Assembly: GCA_036562495.1 (NCBI GenBank)
Contig: DATCKA010000104.1
Coordinates: forward strand, 1 to 64,000
Direction: 5' to 3'
DNA length: 64,000 bases
Source of the DNA: Geochorda sp036562495
Lineage (GTDB): Bacteria; Bacillota; Limnochordia; Limnochordales; Geochordaceae
Shown: in pieces, positions 16,789-23,664 of the stretch
Layout of the letters: the number at the start of each line of letters is the position of its first letter
How positions within the stretch are numbered: position 1 is the first letter of the stretch
The notes under the pieces: model-generated
The model's input: the letters and a program-made list of their open reading frames with translations, nothing else
Database searches by the model: none
What the model was told of the DNA's origin: nothing
Position numbers and translations under genes: made by a program

Positions 16789-17743
16789 GGGCGACGCCCT
16801 CCCGCACGGGCGATTGGATGTGGTGGCGGACCAGGCCGTTTCGCAAGGCCTGGGCCAGCCGATCCCTAAAGACGGAGTTGCGCATCAGGGCCTCCTCCAG
16901 CGGGTTGGCCAGGCAGACCAGCTCCACGGCGAGGAAGACGAGAGGCCAGGAGGCGGACAGCAGCCCCTCCGGCACCAGGGCGGCCTCGGCCTCTCGGACA
17001 CCTCGGTCCGGGAGACCGGGCCACTCGCAAAGAGTGCGGTGCACGCGTACAGCCAGCTCCCGGGCCATGGCCGGGCCGTTTCGGCCACTCCCGGCGTACA
17101 GCACGCGCACGCCCCGGCACTCCGGATCCGCCTCGTGGCCCGTGTGCAGGCTGACGAAGAGCTCTGCCCGGGCGGCCAGGGCCACCGCGGCTCGACGGGA
17201 GCCGTCCAGGGGGCGGTCGTCCCCCCGCGTCAGGTGCACCCGGCACCCTGCCTCGGTCAGGTGATGGACCAGCCGGGTGGCTACCTTGAGCACCACGTGA
17301 CGCTCCTCGAGGTTGATGGGGCCTCGGGCGCCCCGGTCCGGGCCCCCGTGGGCGGGATCCACCACGACGACCCGCCCACGCAGCACCCGATGGAGCGGCG
17401 CCCGGCTCAACCGGATGCGCACGAGCGCGGGCAGCCCGGCCAGGGTCTCGACCGTCGGCGACGTGGCGGAGACGGGAAACTCGAGGGAGAGCCGGCACTC
17501 CACGCAATCGGGCCCGGCATGGCGCACGGACAGCTCCCGTACCACCCCGTCGCCCACCGCGCGGTCGAAGGGGTCCATGTTGAGGCGCAGCCCCCACAGC
17601 CGTACGACGACCGTGCTCGAGCCGGCCGTGCCCACCTCCACGTGCCGCGGGAGCTGGGTGGCCTCGAACTCGACGACGCTCTGACCTGGGGCTCCGGCGC
17701 CGGACTCGATCCGGCTCCGGAGGTTGGTCACCCTCGGCTTCAT
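16778..17743 (-). CDS. N-acetylmuramoyl-L-alanine amidase with N-terminal AMIN-like domain
   Basis: 321 residues. The first 130 or so look like a beta-rich AMIN-type domain (VVVRLWGLRLNMDPFD, LPALVRIRLSRAPLHRVL). A divergent Amidase_3 domain follows: DPAHGGPDRGA, the glutamate in INLEERHV, SLHTGHEA and AVELVCLAN. The zinc-binding pattern is kept, but the motifs drift from consensus (SLHTG for SIHAN). No signal peptide is obvious, which is odd for a wall hydrolase. ATG at 17743 has GGAGG eight bases upstream. It forms an operon with the CofE-like gene. Confidence 0.78.
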   Translation of the reverse strand: MKPRVTNLRSRIESGAGAPGQSVVEFEATQLPRHVEVGTAGSSTVVVRLWGLRLNMDPFDRAVGDGVVRELSVRHAGPDCVECRLSLEFPVSATSPTVETLAGLPALVRIRLSRAPLHRVLRGRVVVVDPAHGGPDRGARGPINLEERHVVLKVATRLVHHLTEAGCRVHLTRGDDRPLDGSRRAAVALAARAELFVSLHTGHEADPECRGVRVLYAGSGRNGPAMARELAVRVHRTLCEWPGLPDRGVREAEAALVPEGLLSASWPLVFLAVELVCLANPLEEALMRNSVFRDRLAQALRNGLVRHHIQSPVREGVALAL

Positions 17744-17816
17744 CTGCCATGCCTCCGTGTGGCCGAGCGGCAGTCGGCCGTTCTTCGGCCACCCGTTGGT
17801 CGCCAGAGCCGCGATC

Positions 17817-19355
17817 TTAGACCACCTCCAGCGTCCGAAGCGACGGATCCTTGGGCCCGGAGACCGCCAGTCCCGATGCCCGCACCACCATCAGGTGCTC
17901 CACCACTGCCTCCGTGATCCGCTCGCCCGGGCAGAGGATGGGCACCCCGGGGGGGTAGCAGGTGACGACCTCGCCGCTGATGCAGCCGGCTGCCTGCTCC
18001 AGGGGCACGGTGCGATGGCAGGCGAAGAAGGCCTCCCGGGGGCTCAGCTCCACGGGCGGCAACGCCCGGCATGCGACGACCTGGCGGGCTGCCTCCAGCA
18101 GCGCCTGCGCCTGGGGGCGGCGGTGATCCGAGGCGTGCTCGGCGAGGTAGGCCAGCGCGTCGGCGAGGCGGTGCACCTCGTCGGTGTCGTTGCCGTAGCC
18201 CACGATGAAGAGCACGTAGAGGAGGTCGGACATCTCGACCTGGATGGGCCCGTGCTCCCGCAGCCAGCGCTCCACCTCGGCGCCGGATAGGCCCAATCCC
18301 TCCACCCGCACCGTCACCTTGGTCGGATCGACCTGAAAGACACCCGGGCGTCCCACCCACTCCGGGCCGAAGGTCTCGAGCCCGGGGATGGCACGCACCA
18401 GGCGGCGCAGCTCCCCGGCCAGCTCCAGCGCCCGCTGCAGGAGCTCGGGGCCGGCCGTCGCCATCTGCATGCGGGCCACGTCGATGGAGCTCAGGAGCAG
18501 GTAAGACGCGCTGGTGCTCTGCAGCAGCCGGAGCACCGCCTGCAGCCGCCCGACGTCGAGGCGGTCTCCCCGGACGTGCAGGATGGAGGCCTGGGTCAGC
18601 CCGCTCAGCATCTTGTGGATGCCCTGGGCGCAGGCGTCGGCACCGCATGCGAGCGCGGGCAGCGGCAGCTCGTCGTGGAAGGCGAAGTGAGGGCCGTGGG
18701 CCTCGTCGACCAGCAGCGGCTTGCCCCGCTCGTGGACGATGCGGGCGATCTCCGTCAGGTCGCTGGTGATGCCGTGGTAGGTGGGGCTGACCAGCAGGAC
18801 GGCGCGGGCGTCGGGATGCCGGTCGAGGGCCTCCCGGACCGCCTCCGGCGTCACGCCCAGGGCGATGCCGAAGTGCTCGTCGACTTCGGGGGCGACGTAG
18901 ACCGGGAGCACCCCGCTCAGGATGAGGCCGCTGACGATGGACTTGTGGACGTTGCGGGCCACGACGAGCTTGTCGCCGGGCTGGCATGCGGCGAGGATCA
19001 TGGCCTGGACGCCCACGCTGGTGCCGTTGACCAGGAAGAAGGAGCGGTCGGCCCCGAAGGCCTCGGCCGCCAGGCGCTGGGCCTCGTCGATGGCGCCGTG
19101 GGGCTGGTGGAGGTCGTCGAGCCCCAGGACCCCGGTCACGTCGAGGGCGAAGGCATCTCGTCCCAGGGCCTGGCCGATGCGTGGATCGGCGCCGGCGCCT
19201 CCCCGGTGCCCGGGCATGTGGAACCGTATCACGCCCTCCCGGCGGTATGTCTGGATGGCCTCCAGCAAGGGTGTCCGGACCTGGCGGGCGACCTGTTGCG
19301 AGGAGAGCGCGGCCCGCCGGTGGGCGTGCACGACCGACCCCACCGCCTCGATCAA
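17817..19355 (-). CDS. speA: PLP-dependent Orn/Lys/Arg decarboxylase (SpeA/YaaO type)
   Basis: About 512 residues of the fold-I basic amino acid decarboxylase family. FHMPGHRGG opens the catalytic domain. NGTSVGVQAMI, VDEAHGPHF and the PLP lysine in GIHKMLSGLTQAS follow. The C-terminal domain contains CYPPGVPILCPGE. The family decarboxylates arginine, lysine or ornithine to the matching amine. Length and motifs fit the short Bacillus-type arginine decarboxylase. The start is uncertain. TTG at 19355 has GGGAGG ten bases upstream; GTG at 19412 extends it by 19 residues. A pyruvoyl-type arginine decarboxylase is encoded at 58.4 kb, so the substrate here may be lysine or ornithine. Confidence 0.85.
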   Translation of the reverse strand: MIEAVGSVVHAHRRAALSSQQVARQVRTPLLEAIQTYRREGVIRFHMPGHRGGAGADPRIGQALGRDAFALDVTGVLGLDDLHQPHGAIDEAQRLAAEAFGADRSFFLVNGTSVGVQAMILAACQPGDKLVVARNVHKSIVSGLILSGVLPVYVAPEVDEHFGIALGVTPEAVREALDRHPDARAVLLVSPTYHGITSDLTEIARIVHERGKPLLVDEAHGPHFAFHDELPLPALACGADACAQGIHKMLSGLTQASILHVRGDRLDVGRLQAVLRLLQSTSASYLLLSSIDVARMQMATAGPELLQRALELAGELRRLVRAIPGLETFGPEWVGRPGVFQVDPTKVTVRVEGLGLSGAEVERWLREHGPIQVEMSDLLYVLFIVGYGNDTDEVHRLADALAYLAEHASDHRRPQAQALLEAARQVVACRALPPVELSPREAFFACHRTVPLEQAAGCISGEVVTCYPPGVPILCPGERITEAVVEHLMVVRASGLAVSGPKDPSLRTLEVV

Positions 19356-19475
19356 CGCGCATACGCCTCCCGTCTGAGCTGACAATCTGTTGCTGGCACA
19401 AGCGCGCTCCACGCTATGCCCACCCTAGTGCGGGAGTGCGAGCCACTACGGTAGTAGGAGGCGGGAGGGACACCG

Positions 19476-20375
19476 GTGAACCCGACGGGGCAGTGGTGGC
19501 GGCTGGCTCTGGTCATCGGGGCGCTGGCGCTGGCGGCGCTGACCGTGAGTCGGGCTGGGCCGCCGGCTCGGGCGACGAGGGTCGACTACGAGCCCCTGCG
19601 CCAGCAGGTACAGGCGTTCGTCGAGAGCCGTCCGCAGCGCATCGGCATCTACTTCAAGGATCTGACGTCGCAGCAGACCTGGGGGATCAACGAGGAGCTA
19701 CCCATCCCGGCCGCCAGCACCGTCAAGGTGCCCATCGCACTCTACGTCAACGAGCTGGTAGCTCAGGGCCGCCTGCGGTGGAGCGATCGCGTGCGGTACC
19801 AGCGCGATCTCGACCTGGCGGGTGGCGCCGGGGTGCTCCAGCGCGACGGGATCGACGGCGAGACGTACTCGCTGAGGGTGTTGACCAACCTGCTCATCAC
19901 CATCAGCGACAACGTCGCGTGGCGGATGCTGACCCGCCACCTGGGCAAGGACAACATCGCCGCCTTCATGCGGAGCCTGGGAGGCAGGACCGTCTACCCC
20001 GACGGGCAAAACATCAGCACCGCCCGAGACATGGGCATCTACATGGAGGCGGTCCTGGACTTCGCCGAGCGCCACCCCGAGCTGGGGCAACGGCTGCTGG
20101 ACGACCTGGCCCACACCATCTGGCACTTCGGCCTGCCGGGGGAGCTGCCCCCCGACGTGCGTGTCGCCCACAAGGAGGGCGACATCTCCGGCGTGGCCGA
20201 CGACGTGGGGGTCGTCTTCGCCAGCCGCCCCTACATCCTCGCCGTCATGTCGGAGGGCGTCCCCGACATCGAGACGGGCTTCGCCGACATCGCCCGCATC
20301 TCCCGGATGGTCTACGACTTCCAGGAGGGGCTGGCGAGGCGCGAAGCCCGGGCGACTACTCGCCCATCACCTTGA
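19476..20375 (+). CDS. Serine beta-lactamase-fold hydrolase (class A-like)
   Basis: 299 residues. A signal or anchor helix (LALVIGALALAALTV) precedes a class A beta-lactamase-like domain. The active-site motifs are S81-T-V-K84 (SXXK) and S144-D-N146 (SDN). The third motif is HKEGDISG, so KEG replaces the usual KTG. This variant is common in non-lactamase members, so peptidase or esterase activity on wall peptides is as likely as antibiotic resistance. GTG at 19476 has GGGAGGGA upstream. It is divergent from the decarboxylase and overlaps convergent yjbQ by 20 bases. Confidence 0.82.
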   Translation: MNPTGQWWRLALVIGALALAALTVSRAGPPARATRVDYEPLRQQVQAFVESRPQRIGIYFKDLTSQQTWGINEELPIPAASTVKVPIALYVNELVAQGRLRWSDRVRYQRDLDLAGGAGVLQRDGIDGETYSLRVLTNLLITISDNVAWRMLTRHLGKDNIAAFMRSLGGRTVYPDGQNISTARDMGIYMEAVLDFAERHPELGQRLLDDLAHTIWHFGLPGELPPDVRVAHKEGDISGVADDVGVVFASRPYILAVMSEGVPDIETGFADIARISRMVYDFQEGLARREARATTRPSP

Positions 20376-20769
20376 TGACCACGCGCTTGGGCCGCTGACC
20401 GTCGAACTCGGCGTAGTAGATCTGCTGCCACGGGCCGGTGTCGAGCCGGCCGCCGGTGACGGGGACGATCACCTGGTGATGCACCAGCAGGCTCTTGAGG
20501 TGGGCGTCGCCGTTGGTCTCGCCGGTGCGATGGTGGCGGTAGTCGGGCCGGAAGGGGGCCAGGCGCTCGAGCCACTCGTCGATGTCCTGGAGCAGCCCCT
20601 CCTCGGCGTCGTTGACCCATACCCCCGCCGTGATGTGCATGGCTGAGACCAGCACCATGCCCTCCTGGATCCCGCTCTTGCGCACGGCCTCCTGTACCCT
20701 GTCGGTGATGTTGATGTACTCGCGCTTCTTGCGGGTATTGAAGGTGAGGTACTCGGTGTAGGCTTTCAT
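20356..20769 (-). CDS. yjbQ: YjbQ family protein (UPF0047)
   Basis: 137 residues of the YjbQ/UPF0047 family: the conserved SAMHITAGVWVNDAEEGLLQDIDEWLERLAP block, the histidine-rich YRHHRTGETNGDAHLKS and GPWQQIYYAEFDG near the end. Family members have weak thiamin phosphate synthase activity in vitro but an uncertain main role. The length is normal. It is transcribed toward the beta-lactamase-like gene, with a 20-base overlap of the 3' ends. Confidence 0.9.
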   Translation of the reverse strand: MKAYTEYLTFNTRKKREYINITDRVQEAVRKSGIQEGMVLVSAMHITAGVWVNDAEEGLLQDIDEWLERLAPFRPDYRHHRTGETNGDAHLKSLLVHHQVIVPVTGGRLDTGPWQQIYYAEFDGQRPKRVVIKVMGE

Positions 20770-20881
20770 GGCCTGCGCGCCTCCTCCCGATGTCCATCAT
20801 GGCCCGAGGCGGGTGCGTTGCTTCGCCGCCGGTCGTCGGGCCGCCTGCCGGTCGGGAGATGGGCGAAGGTCGACAGAGTCC

Positions 20882-20904
20882 GATACCCTGGGTGGTAGGG
20901 TATC
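20882..20904. repeat. Inverted repeat upstream of osmC
   Basis: GATACCC and GGGTATC are perfect seven-base arms separated by nine bases. It lies 24 bases before a second inverted repeat and about 100 bases before the OsmC start, in the gap shared with divergent yjbQ. It may be a regulator site or an RNA hairpin. Confidence 0.4.
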
Positions 20905-20927
20905 ACGCTCGTTCGTCCAATGTTTCC

Positions 20928-20958
20928 CTTGTCGCCCCCGTGGCGACAAGGCTATAAC
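20928..20958 (+). promoter_or_regulatory. Candidate promoter overlapped by perfect inverted repeat (osmC)
   Basis: CTTGTCGCC and GGCGACAAG (20928-20950) are perfect nine-base arms around a five-base loop. The left arm contains a -35-like TTGTCG (20929-20934), and a -10-like TATAAC follows at 20953-20958 with 18-base spacing. A protein bound here would block the promoter. OsmC proteins are commonly peroxide-inducible, so a redox-responsive repressor is plausible. Confidence 0.55.
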
Positions 20959-21002
20959 GGGCCCCGGTGCGACGCGGAGCGGGCCCCGAGGAGGAGAGCC
21001 TC

Positions 21003-21542
21003 ATGGCGCAGGAGCGGGTCTTCGGCAACGTGCGGCTGGATCGGCTGGAGGAGAGTGCCCGCCGGGTACAGGCGGATCCCGCGGCGGGGGTGCTGCAGGT
21101 GGAGCTGGAGGGCGCCTGGCGGTTCCAGGAGGGAGGCCCTCAGTACGGGAGCGTGCTGACCACCCCCGGCGGGCCGGTCGAGGTGGTGGCCGACTTCCCG
21201 CCGGCCTTCGGGGGGTGGGGCACGGCGCCCAGCGCCATCCAGTACTGCCTGTACGCATCCACGGCCTGCTTCCTCTCGACCTACGCACTGGTCGCAGCCC
21301 AGGAAGGGGTGGCCCTGCGCTCGCTGCGCGTGAGGCTGCAGGCGCGGCTCAACCTGCAGCGGTTCCTGGGGGTGGGTGACGCCCCGGTGGTGGAGTCCTT
21401 CCGATGGACGGTGCTGGCCGATACCGACGCCGATGACGCCACCCTGGAGCGCCTGCGGGTGCTGGCCGAGGAGCGCTGCCCGGCCACGTGGTGCCTGCGA
21501 AATCCCGTGGCCGTCGAGAGCGAGGTGCGGCGGAGCGCCTGA
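21003..21542 (+). CDS. OsmC family protein
   Basis: 179 residues of the OsmC/Ohr fold family. Members reduce organic hydroperoxides through two cysteines or have related thiol chemistry. Here CLYASTACFLSTYALVAAQEGV supplies two cysteines on the central helix, and WCLRNPV lies near the C-terminus. The central arrangement is not the canonical Ohr pair, so peroxidase activity is uncertain. ATG at 21003 has AGGAGGAG about seven bases upstream. The gene has its own candidate promoter with an overlapping palindrome, and ribokinase follows after 50 bases. Confidence 0.82.
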   Translation: MAQERVFGNVRLDRLEESARRVQADPAAGVLQVELEGAWRFQEGGPQYGSVLTTPGGPVEVVADFPPAFGGWGTAPSAIQYCLYASTACFLSTYALVAAQEGVALRSLRVRLQARLNLQRFLGVGDAPVVESFRWTVLADTDADDATLERLRVLAEERCPATWCLRNPVAVESEVRRSA

Positions 21543-21592
21543 CCGAGGGCCTGGCCGCATCCCGGGCGAACTCCCCGCCGGGAGGCGAACAC

Positions 21593-22567
21593 ATGGCACG
21601 TAGCATCCGTCCCGGCAGCGTCGTCGTCGTCGGTAGCCTCAACATGGACCTGGTGGTGCGCACCCCACGGATGCCCAAGCCGGGCGAGACGGTGGCCGCC
21701 CACGGCTTCGCCCGCTTTCCCGGCGGCAAGGGGGCCAACCAGGCCGTGGCGGCCGCCCGCATGGGCGCGACGGTGGCCATGGTGGGGCGCGTGGGCGACG
21801 ACCCGTTGGGGGCGGCGCTGCGTGACGTCCTGACGTCCGAGGGCATCGACGTCACGTGGGTGCAGGTGACGCCGGGTGTGGAGACGGGGGTCGCCTCCAT
21901 CTGGGTGGACGACGCGGGCGCCAACGCCATCGCCATCGCGGCCGGCGCCAACGGCCGGCTGGCGCCGACGGACATCGAGGCGGCCAGGGGACTCTTTCGC
22001 CAGGCCGCCGTCGTGCTGGTGCAGATCGAGATCCCGCCCGAGACCGTGGAGGCGCTGCTCGACGTGGCGGGGGCGAGCGAGGTGCCCGTGGTGCTGGACC
22101 CCGCGCCCATCCACCCCAGGGCCGCCGCCTGGCTGGGGCGGGTCTGGGCGGTGGCGCCCAATCAGCTGGAGGCCGAGGCGCTGGTCGGATTCGCCGTGGA
22201 GACGGTGGACGACGGGGTCCGGGCGTGCCGTGCCCTGCTGGACCGCGGGGTCGAGGTCGCCATCGTCAAGATGGCCGAGCAGGGGGCGGTGATGGCCGAG
22301 CGGGGTGCCCGTGAGGCGTACCACCTGCCGGCCGTGCCCGTGCAGGCGGTCGACACCACGGCCGCAGGCGACGCCTTCTGTGGGGCCCTGGCCGCCGCGC
22401 TGGCCGCGGGGCGGCCCCTGCTCGACGCCTGCCTCGTGGCCAACGCTGCCGCCGGGCTCTCGACGACCCGGCCGGGCGCGCAGCCCTCGCTCCCGCGGCT
22501 CGCCGAGGTGGAGGCCCTGCTGCGGGAGCGGCCGGCGACGGCCCCTGCGCGGATTCCCCTCGTCTGA
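21593..22567 (+). CDS. rbsK: Ribokinase
   Basis: 324 residues of the PfkB/ribokinase family. VGSLNMDLVVRTPRMPKPGET opens the protein. FPGGKGANQAVAAARMG is PfkB signature 1, and DTTAAGDAFCGALAAALA contains the catalytic aspartate and anion hole. PNQLEAEALVG is the NXXE motif. It phosphorylates ribose to ribose-5-phosphate, and deoxyribose is possible. ATG at 21593 has GGGAGG eight bases upstream. No ribose transporter adjoins it. Confidence 0.92.
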   Translation: MARSIRPGSVVVVGSLNMDLVVRTPRMPKPGETVAAHGFARFPGGKGANQAVAAARMGATVAMVGRVGDDPLGAALRDVLTSEGIDVTWVQVTPGVETGVASIWVDDAGANAIAIAAGANGRLAPTDIEAARGLFRQAAVVLVQIEIPPETVEALLDVAGASEVPVVLDPAPIHPRAAAWLGRVWAVAPNQLEAEALVGFAVETVDDGVRACRALLDRGVEVAIVKMAEQGAVMAERGAREAYHLPAVPVQAVDTTAAGDAFCGALAAALAAGRPLLDACLVANAAAGLSTTRPGAQPSLPRLAEVEALLRERPATAPARIPLV

Positions 22568-22701
22568 TGTGCTTCAGGGCAGGGGGCGCCTCGCGCGGAG
22601 GTCAGGCCGGACGCTTGGCGCCACGGCACGGTCGCGACGGGCCTGACGCAGCTGGAGACGGCCTCCCGCCGGCTCGACGCCGCCGTGGCGGCTATCACCG
22701 G

Positions 22702-23664
22702 CTATGACCGAGGCGCGCCGGCGGTGACCACCCAAAACGGCTGAGACCAGGCACAGCACTGGTCGTGCTGCTCCACCTCGACCCGCACGTAGCCCTCGTC
22801 ACCTTGCACGGGGTAGAGGGCCTCCCAACCTCTCGTCTCGGCGAGCGCACGGCCACCCGCCCCGACGAATCGCACGACCGGCGGGCCGTCACCGCCATCC
22901 CGGTCGACCAGGACCCGGACGACCGGCCTGCTCCCGTCGACGGTCGCTGAGAACTGCACCTTCGCACCGGTGCTGGCGTAGAAGGCGCCCCTCGACAGTG
23001 AGGCCCGCAGGGCTCGGGCCACCTCCTCGGGCGACGCGAACCGGCGAAGGGGTTGTCCTACCCGCACCCAGACCCAGCCACGACCGATCTGCTCAGGCCG
23101 GTGGCTGTCGTCCACCGCGGTGGCCCAGAGCGGCGAGTCGGGCCCCCTCAGCGAGAGGGCCTGGTCCCAGAGCGCCAGGTTGGCCGAGGTGGGGGCGTGG
23201 TGGTTGACGATCTCGACCAGCGAGAGGCGGGGATCGCAGAGGGCCTCGACCGACCACCGCCCGGTGCCGAGGTTGCCGCTCCAGGCGGGATGGGCCGCGG
23301 CCAAGAGGCCTCCGGTCCGTACGGTACGCTCCATCTTGTCGGCGGCCGGCGAGAGCCTGGGCACGGGCTCGGTCGTCAGGAGCCGCACCAGATGCCGCCC
23401 CAGCGGTGGAAACGGCCTGGCCAGCGTGCTCTCCTCGCCCGGCAACAGCAGCAGCCCGTCGTGCCACTCGTAGCGGTCCCACAGCCGGTCGTGATCGGTG
23501 ATGCAGACGAAGTCGAAGCCCTGGCGAAGGTAGGACGCCGCCACCTCCTCGACCGGCAGGCGGCCGTCGAACGAGCGAGAGCTGTGACAGTGGAGCTGCC
23601 CCTTCACCCAGACGGCGCCGTCGGGGGCGTCGCCGTAGGGGTCCAGGAGTGCGACGGCCGTCAC
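22702..23664 (-). CDS. PHP domain metal-dependent phosphoesterase
   Basis: 320 residues. The PHP metal-binding motifs are present in order: GQLHCHSSRSFDG (HXH), CITDHDRLW, LPGEEST, AAHPAW and VDDSH. PHP proteins hydrolyse phosphoesters using two or three metals. The C-terminal 90 residues form a beta-rich domain of unknown role. GTG at 23664 overlaps the stop of the upstream HAD-MutY gene by four bases (GTGA), so they are translationally coupled. The substrate is unknown. Residues such as QLHCHS fit the family of secreted or nucleotidase-like PHP proteins only loosely. Confidence 0.85.
   Translation of the reverse strand: MTAVALLDPYGDAPDGAVWVKGQLHCHSSRSFDGRLPVEEVAASYLRQGFDFVCITDHDRLWDRYEWHDGLLLLPGEESTLARPFPPLGRHLVRLLTTEPVPRLSPAADKMERTVRTGGLLAAAHPAWSGNLGTGRWSVEALCDPRLSLVEIVNHHAPTSANLALWDQALSLRGPDSPLWATAVDDSHRPEQIGRGWVWVRVGQPLRRFASPEEVARALRASLSRGAFYASTGAKVQFSATVDGSRPVVRVLVDRDGGDGPPVVRFVGAGGRALAETRGWEALYPVQGDEGYVRVEVEQHDQCCAWSQPFWVVTAGAPRS

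Noticed and set aside
22679..22692. GCCGCC-GT-GGCGGC palindrome as terminator between ribokinase and PHP genes
   Set aside because: The two-base loop cannot form a stable hairpin and no U-tract follows. Likely chance in GC-rich sequence.
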